Notes under the pieces: model-generated
The model's input: the letters and a program-made list of their open reading frames with translations, nothing else
The model's database searches: none
What the model was told of the DNA's origin: nothing
Assembly: GCF_034355335.1 (NCBI RefSeq)
Contig: NZ_CP136422.1
Location: 1,119,001 to 1,183,000 of the forward strand
Direction of reading: 5' to 3'
DNA from: Blautia coccoides
GTDB taxonomy: Bacteria; Bacillota; Clostridia; Lachnospirales; Lachnospiraceae
Length of the DNA stretch: 64,000 bases
In this document: piece after piece, positions 44,327 through 54,424 of the stretch
Numbering within the stretch: position 1 is the first letter of the stretch
Layout: each line of letters begins with the position of its first letter
Position numbers and translations under genes: made by a program

Positions 44327-44529
44327 GGAAGAGGACGGAGGCGGGCCGGGGGAGGGGAAGGTCTGTGGACGATGTTTTAGTGGAGCGCCGCGGAGATCCA
44401 CCTGCCCCAGTTACTTAATGAAGAGGCCATTGCCGATGAATTTAGTAACTGGGAGCAGGTTAGCTCCGTGGCAGCGGAACGCTTCGTCCACAGACCTTCC
44501 CCTCCCCCGGCCCGCCTCCGTCCTCTTCC
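44327..44529 (-). repeat. Long-arm hairpin family, copy B (inverted relative to A and C)
   Basis: A 46-nt arm (44327-44372) is perfectly complementary to 44484-44529. The 111-nt core contains nested stems GGAGC/GCTCC, ACCTGC/GCAGGT and CCAGTTACT/AGTAACTGG. Its core is the reverse complement of most of copy C's core. The right flank CCGTCCGCCTTTC and the left flank GAGAACAGG are the family boundaries, read on the minus strand. Confidence 0.92.
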
Positions 44530-44575
44530 GTCCGCCTTTCACAAAATCTTTTCCCCTCTCTGTCCGAATAAAGTG

Positions 44576-44604
44576 TTGAAAAAATCAAACGTCTGTATTA
44601 TGAT
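44576..44604 (+). promoter_or_regulatory. Promoter before the small membrane protein gene
   Basis: TTGAAA, 17 bp, TATGAT. Both boxes fit five of six positions. Confidence 0.65.
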
Positions 44605-44646
44605 GAAACTGTATTTTTAAAAAATCACAGTGGAGAAAACACATAA

Positions 44647-45024
44647 GTGAAAAGTATAAAACAGAAAACAGGAACCATCCTGAAACTCCTCCTGATTCTG
44701 GCCGTAGTCCTTTCCGGGATTCTAGGGACATATACAGAGCCAAAACCACAATGGGATGTACTGGAGGAGAAGACTGAGGCTTCTGTTGGACATCAGGTTT
44801 TTCATTATAAAAATGACTGCATAACAAAAGAACGTTCCCAGGACAGCCTTCACAGGCAGGAAAAGAGAAAATCCCCTATATTATCCTGGGGGATTCCTGC
44901 GGCTGCCGCGTGTGCGGCTTTTTGGCTGTACTTTAAGAGGGAAAGTGTCTGCAGGGAAGCTGCGGATGATCGTGAGAGGAAATATGACCTCTGGAAGAGG
45001 CGGGGGCCTCCGCTGTCTGTCTGA
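44647..45024 (+). CDS. Small membrane protein, function unknown
   Basis: A 125-residue protein that I do not recognise. It has a hydrophobic segment at residues about 12-28 (ILKLLLILAVVLSGILG) and a second at about 82-95 (GIPAAAACAAFWLYF), with a charged linker and tail. The start is GTG with GGAGA about ten bases upstream, and a good promoter lies 40 bp before it. It precedes ldh by 62 nt without a terminator and may share its transcript. Confidence 0.6.
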   Translation: MKSIKQKTGTILKLLLILAVVLSGILGTYTEPKPQWDVLEEKTEASVGHQVFHYKNDCITKERSQDSLHRQEKRKSPILSWGIPAAAACAAFWLYFKRESVCREAADDRERKYDLWKRRGPPLSV

Positions 45025-45086
45025 AATTTTAGGAGATTATAAAGACACATACAGAAAATAACATTTCAGACAGGAGAACGAATAAA

Positions 45087-46031
45087 ATGAAAGAATCCCA
45101 TAGAGACAAAATTGTAGTGATAGGTGCAGGTAATGTAGGTGAAGCTATAGCTTATACGTTAATGGTACGTGTGCAGGCCAATGATATTGTGCTGGTAGAT
45201 TTAAACGAGGACCGGGCTGAGGGGGCAGCCCTTGATATTGCCCACGGTACTAGTTTTTTTAAACAGGTTTGGGTCAGAAAGGGCGGATATGAGGAGTGCG
45301 CTGATGCGAAGATCATCATTATCACAGCGGGAATTGCCAGGAAACCGGGCCAGACACGACTGGACCTTGCAAAGACAAATGTTTCTATTGTAAAGAGCAT
45401 TACACAGAATATCATGAAGTATGCAGAGAATCCACTGATCCTCGTGGTGTCCAACCCCGCGGATGTGACTACCGCGGCAGTGTATAAAGAGTCCGGGCTT
45501 CCCTCCGGACGTGTCATCGGCAGCGGAACATCCCTGGATACAGCCCGGTTCCGCCATATTTTAAGTGAGAAGCTGCATGTTAATGTAGAGGATATCAATG
45601 CCTATATTCTGGGTGAGCATGGCGACAGTCAGGTTCCTATTTTTAGTTCTGCCAACATTGGGGGATTTCCCCTTTATGATTATGCACAGCAGGTTGGCAT
45701 CACACTGGATGAGGAGGAGATAGCCCGCAGAACAAAGGACGGCGGTGCGGAGGTGATCAAGCTGAAGGGTGCTACCTTCTACGGGATTGCCATGGCGGTT
45801 TCCAATATTGTGGAGACCATTATGAAAGATGATGATGCCATACTTCCGGTAGCTCATGTCTTAGATGAGAGCTTTGATAAGTGGTCAGGGGTTGCCGTAT
45901 CTCTTCCGTGCAGGATCGGATGGGAGGGAATCGAGCAGACGCTGCGCATTCCCATGAATGAGAAAGAAAAGACGGATATGGATAAATCTGTAGGCATTCT
46001 GAGAGAATTTACAGAGCAGGTGATCGGATAG
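45087..46031 (+). CDS. ldh: L-lactate dehydrogenase
   Basis: A 314-residue NAD-dependent enzyme that reduces pyruvate to L-lactate in fermentation. The Rossmann motif VVIGAGNVGEAIAYTL is at residues about 10-25, and the active-site signature LGEHGDSQVPIFSSA contains the catalytic histidine; Arg in IARKPGQTRLDL belongs to the substrate loop. A ribosome binding site (CAGGAG) precedes the ATG. Malic enzyme follows after 15 nt. Confidence 0.95.
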   Translation: MKESHRDKIVVIGAGNVGEAIAYTLMVRVQANDIVLVDLNEDRAEGAALDIAHGTSFFKQVWVRKGGYEECADAKIIIITAGIARKPGQTRLDLAKTNVSIVKSITQNIMKYAENPLILVVSNPADVTTAAVYKESGLPSGRVIGSGTSLDTARFRHILSEKLHVNVEDINAYILGEHGDSQVPIFSSANIGGFPLYDYAQQVGITLDEEEIARRTKDGGAEVIKLKGATFYGIAMAVSNIVETIMKDDDAILPVAHVLDESFDKWSGVAVSLPCRIGWEGIEQTLRIPMNEKEKTDMDKSVGILREFTEQVIG

Positions 46032-46046
46032 AAGGGGGGCAGAGAT

Positions 46047-47219
46047 ATGGATAAGAAAGAACAGGCACTGCGACAGCATGAGAAATGGCACGGAAAGATC
46101 GAAGTGGTGAGCAGGGCAAAACTGGAGACCCCGGAGGATTTATCTATTGCCTATACTCCCGGGGTGGCAGAGCCTTGCCTTAAGATTGCAGAGGACAGAG
46201 AACTTTCCTATATATATACGAGGCGTAGCAATATGGTGGCTGTGATTACAGACGGGACAGCAGTCCTTGGACTGGGAGATATCGGACCGGAGGCAGGGAT
46301 GCCTGTTATGGAAGGAAAATGCGTTCTGTTCAAAGAGTTTGGGGATGTGGATGCGTTTCCCCTTTGCATACGGAGCAAGGATGTGGATGAGATCGTTAAT
46401 ACTGTGGCTCTGCTGGCGGGGAGCTTCGGAGGGATCAATCTGGAGGACATTTCCGCGCCACGGTGTTTTGAAATTGAGCGGAAGCTGAAAGAGCGCTGTG
46501 ACATACCTGTTTTCCATGATGATCAGCATGGTACCGCTGTGGTCACGGCGGCAGCCATGCTCAATGCCCTGAAGCTGACAGGCAAAAAACTGGCGGATGT
46601 CCGTGTTGTCACATCCGGCGCAGGCGCAGCAGGCATTGCCATTATCAAACTGCTTGTGAGTCTGGGACTCAGGGACGTGGTAATGTGTGACAGAAACGGA
46701 GCCATCTATGAGGGCAGGGACGGACTGAACGCGGAGAAGGAAGAGATGGCGAAAATCTCTAACCGGCAGAAGCGGAAGGGAAGTCTTGCGGATATGCTGA
46801 AAGGTGCCGATGTTTTTATCGGCGTATCAGCACCGGGAACCGTGACAGAGGAGATGGTGAAAAGCATGGCAAAAGACCCCATTCTCTTTCCGATGGCCAA
46901 TCCTGTACCGGAAATCATGCCCGACCTTGCGAAAAAAGCGGGGGCGGCTGTTGTGGGAACCGGAAGAAGTGATTTTCCCAATCAGATCAATAATGTTCTG
47001 GCATTCCCGGGCATATTCAGAGGAGCTCTGGATGTGCGGGCATCAGATATCAATGACAGGATGAAGATCGCGGCTGCATATGCTATTGCAGGGCTAATAG
47101 AGGAGAAGGATTTAACGCCTGATCATATTATACCGAATCCTTTTGACAGCAGAGTGGCCAAAGCAGTCGCCGCAGCAGTGGCAGAGGCCGCCAGAGCGTC
47201 AGGGGTGGCTGAGAAGTAA
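46047..47219 (+). CDS. NAD(P)-dependent malic enzyme
   Basis: A 390-residue short bacterial malic enzyme, oxidatively decarboxylating malate to pyruvate. Motifs: [50 protein letters not shown] with acidic metal ligands, [11 protein letters not shown], and the nucleotide fold [17 protein letters not shown]. It forms a pair with ldh, so pyruvate made from malate can be turned into lactate. AAGGGGGGC precedes the ATG, and a terminator lies 43 nt past the stop. Confidence 0.94.
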   Translation: MDKKEQALRQHEKWHGKIEVVSRAKLETPEDLSIAYTPGVAEPCLKIAEDRELSYIYTRRSNMVAVITDGTAVLGLGDIGPEAGMPVMEGKCVLFKEFGDVDAFPLCIRSKDVDEIVNTVALLAGSFGGINLEDISAPRCFEIERKLKERCDIPVFHDDQHGTAVVTAAAMLNALKLTGKKLADVRVVTSGAGAAGIAIIKLLVSLGLRDVVMCDRNGAIYEGRDGLNAEKEEMAKISNRQKRKGSLADMLKGADVFIGVSAPGTVTEEMVKSMAKDPILFPMANPVPEIMPDLAKKAGAAVVGTGRSDFPNQINNVLAFPGIFRGALDVRASDINDRMKIAAAYAIAGLIEEKDLTPDHIIPNPFDSRVAKAVAAAVAEAARASGVAEK

Positions 47220-47261
47220 TGCTGAAAAGTAACAGGTATCGGTAAAGACAGACAGCAGTAT

Positions 47262-47315
47262 AGCGGCGCATTCTCCCCAAAAGAGGAAATGTGCCGCTGA
47301 TTCTGTTATTTTTAG
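47262..47315 (+). terminator. Terminator of the ldh-malic enzyme operon
   Basis: AGCGGCGCATT and AATGTGCCGCT form an 11-bp stem with one G.U pair; TTATTTTT follows some 12 nt later. Confidence 0.75.
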
Positions 47316-47375
47316 GAGAAAAAAACCGTGTACGGGAAAAAATGCAAACTTTTTTCAAAAAAAGAAAAAAATACC

Positions 47376-47404
47376 TTGCATTCTGGAAAAACATCCTGTA
47401 TACT
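47376..47404 (+). promoter_or_regulatory. Main promoter of the ribosomal protein cluster
   Basis: TTGCAT, 17 bp, TATACT, preceded by A-rich tracts that could act as an UP element. It leaves a leader of about 225 nt before rpsJ. Confidence 0.8.
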
Positions 47405-47410
47405 AACTAG

Positions 47411-47636
47411 TGCTGTGACATTGATAGCTGTGAAGCGTGAGGTTGCTGCCGAGATGGCAGGTTTTCCGTGGAGCGAATGTCAAGTTAGGAAACTGACGAC
47501 AAGTCACTGTACAAAATCTTGAAGACTTACCACGGGAATGTGGGAGTGTGTGAAACGTTAGATGACACACACGGGAATGTGTACAGTCGCCGCTTGTCGT
47601 ACTACTTATAAGTGCGAAAAGGAGGAGACTTTTTTT
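47411..47636 (+). promoter_or_regulatory. Structured rpsJ leader, possible autoregulatory element
   Basis: CGACAAG (47497-47503) pairs with CTTGTCG (47593-47599) and CTGTACA (47507-47513) with TGTACAG (47580-47586), closing a domain. Inside it, CACGGGAATGTG occurs twice, 39 nt apart (47531 and 47570). Leaders of S10 operons often bind a ribosomal protein product, but I cannot assign this one to a known class. Confidence 0.55.
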
Positions 47637-47954
47637 ATGGCAAGTCAGGTAATGAGAATCACATTAAAAGCTTATGATCATCAGTTAGTAGATGCATCTG
47701 CAAGCAAGATCATCGAGACTGTAAAGAAGAATGGAGCAACTGTTAGCGGACCGGTGCCGCTTCCCACTAAGAAGGAAGTAGTAACTATCCTGCGTGCGGT
47801 ACACAAATACAAAGACTCCAGGGAACAGTTCGAGCAGAGAACTCATAAGAGACTCATTGATATCATCACACCAACTCAGAAAACAGTTGATGCCCTGTCT
47901 CGTTTAGAGATGCCGGCCGGTGTATACATTGATATCAAAATGAAACAGAAATAA
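47637..47954 (+). CDS. rpsJ: 30S ribosomal protein S10
   Basis: A 105-residue protein of the small-subunit head, also known as NusE in antitermination. [14 protein letters not shown] [20 protein letters not shown] and [29 protein letters not shown] are diagnostic. GGAGGAG lies ten bases before the ATG at 47637; earlier in-frame ATGs fall inside the structured leader and are rejected. It opens the S10-spc-alpha cluster. Confidence 0.97.
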   Translation: MASQVMRITLKAYDHQLVDASASKIIETVKKNGATVSGPVPLPTKKEVVTILRAVHKYKDSREQFEQRTHKRLIDIITPTQKTVDALSRLEMPAGVYIDIKMKQK

Positions 47955-48091
47955 GGCATGCGCAGCAAGCTTGCCGGTAAGAGATGAAATTATCCTTACA
48001 AGGTTGATATATAGTCTATATTGACTGTCTGTCTAGGATGATTGCACAACGCAGTGTAATCCGCTGTAGATTCACAGGAGGTAAAGAAAAA

Positions 48092-48727
48092 ATGAAGAAA
48101 GCGATTTTAGCTACCAAAGTCGGAATGACTCAAATCTTCAATGAAGACGGAGTTTTAACTCCCGTAACAGTGCTGCAGGCTGGTCCTTGTGTAGTAACAC
48201 AGGTTAAGACACAGGATAACGACGGCTACAGTGCAGTACAGGTTGGTTTCGCAGACAAGAGAGAAAACCTTGTCAACAAACCACTGAAAGGACACTTTGA
48301 CAAAGCTGGTGTTTCCTGCAAGAGATTTGTAAGAGAATTCAAATTAGACAATGCCGAAGAAATGGCAATGGGACAGGAAATCAAATGCGATGTTTTTGAA
48401 GCAGGCGATAAGATTGATGCTACTGCGATCAGCAAAGGTAAAGGATTCCAGGGCGCGATCAAGAGACACGGACAGTCCAGAGGACCTATGGCTCACGGTT
48501 CTAAATTCCATCGTCATGCAGGTTCCAACGGTGCAGCATCTGATCCGAGCAAGGTATTCAAAGGCAAAAAGATGCCAGGCCAGATGGGACATGTAAAAGT
48601 AACAGTTCAGAACCTGGAAATTGTTAAGGTTGATACTGACAACAATCTTCTTTTAGTAAAAGGAAGCGTTCCGGGACCGAAGAAATCCTTAGTTACAATC
48701 AAAGAATCTGTTAAAACCGTGAAATAA
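48092..48727 (+). CDS. rplC: 50S ribosomal protein L3
   Basis: A 211-residue protein near the peptidyl-transferase centre and an early assembly factor. [15 protein letters not shown] opens the protein, and the central loop [33 protein letters not shown] is well kept. CAGGAGGT precedes the ATG at 48092, which is preferred over the ATG 18 codons earlier. The 137-nt gap after rpsJ is longer than usual and holds no gene. Confidence 0.97.
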   Translation: MKKAILATKVGMTQIFNEDGVLTPVTVLQAGPCVVTQVKTQDNDGYSAVQVGFADKRENLVNKPLKGHFDKAGVSCKRFVREFKLDNAEEMAMGQEIKCDVFEAGDKIDATAISKGKGFQGAIKRHGQSRGPMAHGSKFHRHAGSNGAASDPSKVFKGKKMPGQMGHVKVTVQNLEIVKVDTDNNLLLVKGSVPGPKKSLVTIKESVKTVK

Positions 48728-48756
48728 AGTTTTTCTGGGAAAGGAGGACCACACAG

Positions 48757-49377
48757 ATGGCAAACGTATCTGTTTATAATATGGAAGGCAAAGAAGTTGG
48801 AACAATGGAATTAAACGATGCAGTTTTTGGTGTTGAGATCAACGACCATTTAGTGCATTTAGCTGTTGTTCGTCAGCTTGCAAATAAACGTCAGGGAACT
48901 CAGAAGGCAAAAACCCGTTCTGAAGTAAGCGGCGGCGGAAGAAAACCGTGGAGACAGAAAGGAACCGGTCATGCAAGACAGGGTTCAACAAGATCTCCGC
49001 AGTGGACAGGCGGCGGTGTTGTATTCGCTCCGGTTCCGAGAGATTATGAGATCAAAATGAACAAAAAAGAAAGAAGACTTGCTCTTAAGTCCGCTTTGAC
49101 AAGCAGAGTACAGGAGAACAAGCTCATCGTTCTTGATGACCTGAAATTAGATGAAGTAAAAACCAAGGCAATGCAGGCAGTTTTAAGCAACCTGAATGTT
49201 TCCAAGGCAATGGTGGTACTGGCTGACAATGATCAGAACGTAGTATTATCCGCAAGAAACATCCCGGATGTGATCACAGCATTACCGAACACCATTAATG
49301 TATATGATGTTCTGAAATATAATACGGTAATCCTGACAAAATCTGCTGTAGCTTCAATTGAGGAGGTATACGCATAA
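48757..49377 (+). CDS. rplD: 50S ribosomal protein L4
   Basis: A 206-residue protein that lines the exit tunnel with its extended loop ([30 protein letters not shown]). In E. coli it also represses its own operon. AAAGGAGG precedes the ATG. The stop overlaps the rplW start by one base (TAATG). Confidence 0.97.
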   Translation: MANVSVYNMEGKEVGTMELNDAVFGVEINDHLVHLAVVRQLANKRQGTQKAKTRSEVSGGGRKPWRQKGTGHARQGSTRSPQWTGGGVVFAPVPRDYEIKMNKKERRLALKSALTSRVQENKLIVLDDLKLDEVKTKAMQAVLSNLNVSKAMVVLADNDQNVVLSARNIPDVITALPNTINVYDVLKYNTVILTKSAVASIEEVYA

Positions 49378-49676
49378 TGGCAAACGTACAGTATTATGAT
49401 GTAATCCTGAAACCGGTTATCACCGAGAAGAGCATGGCTGCTATGGGCGAGAAGAAATATACTTTCTTAGTTCATCCGGAAGCAAACAAGACCATGATCA
49501 AAGAAGCTGTTGAAAAAATGTTCGACGGAGCAAAAGTGAAAACTGTCAACACCATGAACTTAGATGGCAAGACAAAAAGACGCGGAATGACCTTCGGCAA
49601 AACAGCAAAGACAAAAAAAGCTGTTGTTACTTTAACAGAGGACAGCAAAGATATCGAAATCTTCGAGGGACTTTAA
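49377..49676 (+). CDS. rplW: 50S ribosomal protein L23
   Basis: A 99-residue protein at the tunnel exit, the docking site for trigger factor and [16 protein letters not shown] and [23 protein letters not shown] are diagnostic. It is translationally coupled to rplD by one overlapping base. Confidence 0.97.
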   Translation: MANVQYYDVILKPVITEKSMAAMGEKKYTFLVHPEANKTMIKEAVEKMFDGAKVKTVNTMNLDGKTKRRGMTFGKTAKTKKAVVTLTEDSKDIEIFEGL

Positions 49677-49746
49677 TCAGCCCTTAACCAATAGTAACTA
49701 AGCGCAGTCAAGAAAAATTAATCCGATATTTGACTGCCGGCATGAA

Positions 49747-49784
49747 AACGCCAGGATGCGTTGTGAACACAACGCCTGCGGCGT
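49747..49784 (+). other. Stem-loop in the rplW-rplB spacer
   Basis: GCGTTGTG and CACAACGC (49758-49775) form a perfect 8-bp stem on a tight loop, continued outward by CAG/CTG and ACGC/GCGT. No T run follows, so it is not a terminator. The spacer of 131 nt is the longest but one in this part of the cluster. Confidence 0.6.
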
Positions 49785-49807
49785 GGAGAATGAAAGGAGA
49801 GACAGAA

Positions 49808-50653
49808 ATGGGAATTAAATCCTATAGTCCATATACACCTTCCAGAAGACACATGACAGGTTCTGATTTCTCTGAAATCACAACAGCGACACCTGAGAAG
49901 TCTCTGGTAGTGTCCTTAAATAAAAACGCTGGACGTAATAATCAAGGTAAAATTACAGTTAGGCACCGCGGCGGCGGAAGCAGAAGAAAATACAGAATCA
50001 TCGACTTCAAGAGAAGAAAAGATGATGTTCCGGCAACAGTAAAGACAATCGAGTATGATCCGAACAGAACTGCAAACATTGCGCTGATCGCATATGCAGA
50101 TGGTGAAAAAGCATACATCCTTGCTCCGGAAGGATTAAAGGTTGGTATGAAGATCCAGAACGGCGCCAATGCTGAGGTTCGTGTAGGCAACTGCCTGCCT
50201 CTGTCAGAGATCCCGGTTGGTACTATGATACACAACATTGAACTGTATCCGGGCAAAGGCGGCCAGTTAGTTCGTTCCGCTGGAAACGGTGCACAGTTAA
50301 TGGCAAAAGAAGGCAAATACGCAACCCTTCGTCTGCCGTCAGGTGAAATGAGAATGGTTCCGATCAACTGCCGCGCTTCTATCGGCGTAGTAGGTAACGG
50401 CGAGCACAGCCTTATTAATATTGGTAAAGCAGGACGTAAACGTCACATGGGTATCAGACCTACAGTTCGTGGTTCTGTTATGAACCCGAATGACCATCCA
50501 CACGGTGGTGGTGAAGGTAAGACCGGTATCGGCCGTCCGGGTCCGTGTACACCATGGGGTAAACCGGCTCTTGGCTTGAAGACAAGAAAGAAAAACAAAC
50601 AGTCTAACAAGTATATCGTAAGAAGAAGAGATGGTAAAACATTAGCGAAATAA
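49808..50653 (+). CDS. rplB: 50S ribosomal protein L2
   Basis: A 281-residue core protein needed for peptidyl transfer and subunit joining. The C-terminal region has the conserved [51 protein letters not shown] segment with the functional histidine. AAAGGAGAG precedes the ATG at 49808; an ATG 26 codons upstream falls in the spacer hairpin and is rejected. Confidence 0.97.
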   Translation: MGIKSYSPYTPSRRHMTGSDFSEITTATPEKSLVVSLNKNAGRNNQGKITVRHRGGGSRRKYRIIDFKRRKDDVPATVKTIEYDPNRTANIALIAYADGEKAYILAPEGLKVGMKIQNGANAEVRVGNCLPLSEIPVGTMIHNIELYPGKGGQLVRSAGNGAQLMAKEGKYATLRLPSGEMRMVPINCRASIGVVGNGEHSLINIGKAGRKRHMGIRPTVRGSVMNPNDHPHGGGEGKTGIGRPGPCTPWGKPALGLKTRKKNKQSNKYIVRRRDGKTLAK

Positions 50654-50667
50654 GGAGGTAAGGCTAA

Positions 50668-50949
50668 ATGGCTCGTTCATTAAAAAAAGGACCGTTCGCA
50701 GATGAAAGCTTACTGAAAAAAGTAGACGCTCTGAATGCGGCTGGAAATAAAACAGTTATCAAAACCTGGTCACGTCGTTCAACAATCTTCCCGTCCTTCG
50801 TAGGACACACATTCGCTGTCCATGACGGAAGAAAACATGTGCCGGTATATGTAACAGAGGATATGGTTGGACACAAACTCGGTGAGTTCGTTGCTACCAG
50901 AACCTACAGAGGACATGGCAAAGACGAGAAAAAATCAGGTGTTCGTTAA
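50668..50949 (+). CDS. rpsS: 30S ribosomal protein S19
   Basis: A 93-residue protein of the small-subunit head, partner of S13. [18 protein letters not shown] and [42 protein letters not shown] are diagnostic. AGGAGGT precedes the ATG. Confidence 0.97.
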   Translation: MARSLKKGPFADESLLKKVDALNAAGNKTVIKTWSRRSTIFPSFVGHTFAVHDGRKHVPVYVTEDMVGHKLGEFVATRTYRGHGKDEKKSGVR

Positions 50950-50972
50950 TATTTTAGAAGGAGGCTTTTATC

Positions 50973-51359
50973 ATGGCTAAAGGACATAGAAGTCAGATTA
51001 AAAGAGCAAGAAATGCTAATAAAGATACAAGACCGTCTGCGAAGATATCCTACGCTAGAATGTCCGTACAGAAAGCATGCTATGTACTGGATGTAATTCG
51101 TGGAAAAGACGTTCAGACTGCCCTTGGTATCCTGACATACAACCCAAGATACGCGTCAAGCGTGATCAAAAAATTACTGGAATCAGCAATCGCAAATGCT
51201 GAAAACAACAATGGTATGAACCCGGAAAACCTTTATATCGCTGAGTGCTACGCAAACAAAGCTCCGACTATGAAGAGAATCAAACCGAGAGCACAGGGCA
51301 GAGCTTACAGGATCGAGAAGAGAAACTGCCATGTTACCGTTGTGTTGGATGAGAGATAA
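50973..51359 (+). CDS. rplV: 50S ribosomal protein L22
   Basis: A 128-residue tunnel protein; the beta-hairpin that reaches the macrolide site reads [24 protein letters not shown]. The conserved helix region [23 protein letters not shown] confirms it. AGGAGG precedes the ATG. Confidence 0.97.
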   Translation: MAKGHRSQIKRARNANKDTRPSAKISYARMSVQKACYVLDVIRGKDVQTALGILTYNPRYASSVIKKLLESAIANAENNNGMNPENLYIAECYANKAPTMKRIKPRAQGRAYRIEKRNCHVTVVLDER

Positions 51360-51370
51360 GGAGGACAATC

Positions 51371-52027
51371 ATGGGACAGAAAGTTAACCCACATGGACTG
51401 AGAGTCGGCGTTATCAAAGATTGGGATTCCAAATGGTACGCTGAGAGCGACTTCGCTGATAACTTAGTAGAAGATTATAATATCAGGACATTCCTGAAAA
51501 AGAAATTATACAGTGCAGGTGTTTCTAAGATTGAGATCGAGAGAGCATCTGACAGAGTGAAAGTGATCATCTATACTGCAAAACCGGGCGTTGTTATCGG
51601 TAAAGGCGGTTCAGAGATCGAAAAAGTGAAAGCTGAATTACAGAACTACACAAGCAAAAAACTGATCGTTGATATTAAAGAAGTAAAAAGACCGGACAAA
51701 GATGCTCAGTTAGTAGCTGAAAACATCGCGTTACAGTTAGAGAACCGTATTTCCTTCCGTCGTGCCATGAAATCTACAATGCAGAGAACCATGAGAGCCG
51801 GAGCAAAAGGAATCAAGACTGCTGTATCAGGACGTCTTGGCGGTGCAGATATGGCACGTACAGAGTTCTACAGTGAGGGAAATATCCCGCTGCAGACATT
51901 AAGAGCAGATATCGATTACGGTTTCGCTGAAGCAGATACCACCTACGGCAAAGTTGGCGTAAAGGCATGGATCTACAATGGCGAAGTACTTCCAACTAAA
52001 GGAACTAAGGAAGGGAGCGATAAATAA
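51371..52027 (+). CDS. rpsC: 30S ribosomal protein S3
   Basis: A 218-residue protein at the mRNA entry, part of the ribosomal helicase. The KH domain is seen in [24 protein letters not shown], and the C-terminal domain in [40 protein letters not shown] precedes the ATG; rplP follows two nt after the stop. Confidence 0.97.
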   Translation: MGQKVNPHGLRVGVIKDWDSKWYAESDFADNLVEDYNIRTFLKKKLYSAGVSKIEIERASDRVKVIIYTAKPGVVIGKGGSEIEKVKAELQNYTSKKLIVDIKEVKRPDKDAQLVAENIALQLENRISFRRAMKSTMQRTMRAGAKGIKTAVSGRLGGADMARTEFYSEGNIPLQTLRADIDYGFAEADTTYGKVGVKAWIYNGEVLPTKGTKEGSDK

Positions 52028-52029
52028 TT

Positions 52030-52467
52030 ATGTTAATGCCTAAAAGAGTTAAACGTCGTAAACAATTCCGCGGATCCATGAAAGGAAAAGCATTAAGAGG
52101 AAATAAGATCAACTATGGTGAGTACGGTTTAGTTTCAACTGAGCCGTGCTGGATCAAATCCAACCAGATCGAGGCAGCCCGTGTTGCTATGACCCGTTAT
52201 ATCAAACGTGGTGGTAAAGTTTGGATCAAGATTTTCCCGGATAAACCAGTAACAGCAAAACCAGCAGAAACACGTATGGGTTCCGGTAAAGGTGCCTTAG
52301 AATACTGGGTAGCAGTTGTAAAGCCAGGCAGAGTAATGTTTGAAATCGCAGGTGTGCCAGAAGAGACAGCACGCGAAGCGCTGCGTCTTGCTATGCACAA
52401 GTTACCATGTAAATGTAAAATCGTTTCTCGTGCAGACTTAGAAGGCGGTGATAACAGTGAAAATTAA
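52030..52467 (+). CDS. rplP: 50S ribosomal protein L16
   Basis: A 145-residue protein near the A site. It starts with the typical [15 protein letters not shown] and contains [24 protein letters not shown] and [23 protein letters not shown]. It overlaps the start of rpmC by 11 bp. Confidence 0.97.
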   Translation: MLMPKRVKRRKQFRGSMKGKALRGNKINYGEYGLVSTEPCWIKSNQIEAARVAMTRYIKRGGKVWIKIFPDKPVTAKPAETRMGSGKGALEYWVAVVKPGRVMFEIAGVPEETAREALRLAMHKLPCKCKIVSRADLEGGDNSEN

Positions 52468-52669
52468 AAATTATGTAGAAGATTTAAAAACAAAATCAGC
52501 TGCAGAATTACAGGAAGAATTAGTAGCTGCTAAAAAGGAACTCTTCAATTTGAGATTTCAGAATGCAACCAATCAATTGGACAATACAAGCAGAATCAAA
52601 GAGGTTCGTAAAAATATTGCCAGAATTCAGACACTGATTGCCCAGAACAAGGCAAATGCAGCAGAGTAA
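52457..52669 (+). CDS. rpmC: 50S ribosomal protein L29
   Basis: A 70-residue two-helix protein at the tunnel exit. [21 protein letters not shown] is the family signature. The GTG at 52457 ([10 protein letters not shown]) is preferred over the GTG three codons earlier, because the GGCGGTG purine stretch then sits at the right distance. It overlaps the end of rplP. Confidence 0.93.
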   Translation: MKIKNYVEDLKTKSAAELQEELVAAKKELFNLRFQNATNQLDNTSRIKEVRKNIARIQTLIAQNKANAAE

Positions 52670-52685
52670 TAAGGGAGGCATAACC

Positions 52686-52940
52686 GTGGAAAGAAATCTT
52701 AGAAAAACACGTGTTGGAAAAGTTACAAGTAACAAGATGGACAAAACTATCGTTGTAGCTATCGAAGACCACGTTAAACATCCTCTTTACAAAAAAATCG
52801 TAAAGAGAACATATAAATTAAAAGCGCATGATGAAGAAAACACATGCAATATCGGTGACACTGTAAAAGTTATGGAAACAAGACCAATCTCTAAAGATAA
52901 GAGATGGAGACTTGTGGAAGTAGTGGAAAGAGCCAAATAA
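52686..52940 (+). CDS. rpsQ: 30S ribosomal protein S17
   Basis: An 84-residue OB-fold primary rRNA binder. [38 protein letters not shown] is diagnostic. The start is GTG at 52686 with GGGAGG upstream. Longer frames would run into rpmC. Confidence 0.96.
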   Translation: MERNLRKTRVGKVTSNKMDKTIVVAIEDHVKHPLYKKIVKRTYKLKAHDEENTCNIGDTVKVMETRPISKDKRWRLVEVVERAK

Positions 52941-52961
52941 TTCGTAAGGAGGAATCCAAGC

Positions 52962-53330
52962 ATGATTCAACAGGAAAGTAGACTTAGAGTCGCTGACAAT
53001 ACCGGTGCAAAAGAAATCCTCTGCATCCGTGTTATGGGTGGTTCTACGAGAAGATATGCTAACATCGGTGATATAATCGTTGCTACTGTTAAAGATGCAA
53101 CACCAGGTGGTGTTGTTAAAAAAGGTGATGTTGTGAAAGCCGTTGTTGTTCGTACAAGAAAAGGCGCTCGTCGTAAAGACGGTTCCTACATCAAATTCGA
53201 TGAGAACGCTGCAGTCATCATCAAGGATGACAAGACTCCGAGAGGAACCCGTATTTTTGGACCAGTAGCCAGAGAGCTTCGTGAGAAACAGTTTATGAAA
53301 ATTGTTTCCTTAGCTCCCGAAGTATTATAG
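52962..53330 (+). CDS. rplN: 50S ribosomal protein L14
   Basis: A 122-residue protein at the subunit interface. [28 protein letters not shown] and the ending [26 protein letters not shown] are textbook L14 sequences. AAGGAGG precedes the ATG. Confidence 0.97.
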   Translation: MIQQESRLRVADNTGAKEILCIRVMGGSTRRYANIGDIIVATVKDATPGGVVKKGDVVKAVVVRTRKGARRKDGSYIKFDENAAVIIKDDKTPRGTRIFGPVARELREKQFMKIVSLAPEVL

Positions 53331-53341
53331 GAGGTAACCTG

Positions 53342-53653
53342 ATGTCAACATTTAAGATTAAAAAAGGTGATACAGTTAAAGTGATCGCCGGTAAAGATAA
53401 AGACAAAGAAGGAAAAGTAATCTCTGTTAATCCGAAAAAAGGTGCTGTTCTGGTTGAAGGCGCAAACATGGTAACAAAGCACACAAAACCTTCCATGGCT
53501 AATCAGCAGGGCGGTATTGTAGAGAAGGAAGCTTGGCTGGATGTGTCTAACGTTATGTTAGTACACGAAGGCAAAGCTACCAGAGTCGGCTTCAAGATGG
53601 AAGGCGACAAGAAAGTGCGTTTCGCCAAAGCTACAGGCAAAGTAATCGATTAA
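53342..53653 (+). CDS. rplX: 50S ribosomal protein L24
   Basis: A 103-residue assembly-initiator protein with an N-terminal KOW motif ([23 protein letters not shown]) and [21 protein letters not shown] precedes the ATG. Confidence 0.97.
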   Translation: MSTFKIKKGDTVKVIAGKDKDKEGKVISVNPKKGAVLVEGANMVTKHTKPSMANQQGGIVEKEAWLDVSNVMLVHEGKATRVGFKMEGDKKVRFAKATGKVID

Positions 53654-53675
53654 TTAGAGAGGAGGCCATTTTAAA

Positions 53676-54215
53676 GTGAGCAGACTGAGAGAAGTATACA
53701 AAAATGAGATCGTAGATGGTATGGTCAAAAAGTTTGGTTATAAAAATATCATGGAAGTGCCGAAACTCGACAAAATCGTTGTAAACATGGGTGTAGGCGA
53801 AGCAAAGGAAAACGCAAAACTGTTAGACGCAGCTGTAGCTGACATGGAACTGATCACAGGTCAGAAAGCTGTAACAACAAAAGCGAAAAACTCCATTGCT
53901 AACTTCAAACTCCGTGAAGGCATGCCGATCGGTTGTAAAGTAACCCTGAGAGGCGAAAAAATGTATGAATTTGCTGATCGCCTTATCAACTTAGCACTGC
54001 CTCGAGTACGTGACTTCCGCGGCGTTAATCCTAACGCATTCGATGGAAGAGGCAACTATGCACTCGGTATCAAAGAGCAGTTAATTTTCCCTGAAGTGGA
54101 ATACGATAAAGTCGATAAAGTAAGAGGTATGGACATCATTTTCGTTACAACTGCTAAGACAGACGAAGAAGCCCGTGAATTATTGACATTATTTAACATG
54201 CCATTTGCAAAGTAA
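53676..54215 (+). CDS. rplE: 50S ribosomal protein L5
   Basis: A 179-residue 5S rRNA-binding protein. [41 protein letters not shown] and [29 protein letters not shown] are diagnostic. The start is GTG at 53676, with GGAGG ten bases upstream. Confidence 0.97.
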   Translation: MSRLREVYKNEIVDGMVKKFGYKNIMEVPKLDKIVVNMGVGEAKENAKLLDAAVADMELITGQKAVTTKAKNSIANFKLREGMPIGCKVTLRGEKMYEFADRLINLALPRVRDFRGVNPNAFDGRGNYALGIKEQLIFPEVEYDKVDKVRGMDIIFVTTAKTDEEARELLTLFNMPFAK

Positions 54216-54233
54216 TTATAGGAGGGAAAATTC

Positions 54234-54419
54234 ATGGCTAAAACAGCAATGAAATTAAAACAGCAGCGCAAACAGAAATTCTCTTCAAGAGAATATAATC
54301 GTTGCAGAATTTGTGGCCGTCCACATGCTTACTTGAGAAAATACGGAATCTGCAGAATCTGCTTCCGTGAATTAGCATATAAAGGCCAGATCCCGGGAGT
54401 TAAGAAAGCATCCTGGTAG
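54234..54419 (+). CDS. rpsN: 30S ribosomal protein S14, zinc-binding type Z
   Basis: A 61-residue short S14 with the zinc ribbon [25 protein letters not shown], the usual form in Firmicutes. AGGAGGG precedes the ATG. A 201-nt spacer with two tandem repeats separates it from rpsH. Confidence 0.97.
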   Translation: MAKTAMKLKQQRKQKFSSREYNRCRICGRPHAYLRKYGICRICFRELAYKGQIPGVKKASW

Positions 54420-54424
54420 GCATT

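Noticed and set aside
43742..44529. Group II intron, retron or insertion sequence as explanation for the hairpins
   Set aside because: No reverse transcriptase or transposase frame lies inside or next to any copy, and the arms are far more perfect than intron domains.
44283..44579. 98-codon ORF on the plus strand across hairpin B
   Set aside because: It runs through both arms and the core of the hairpin, has no ribosome binding site and no protein-like composition.
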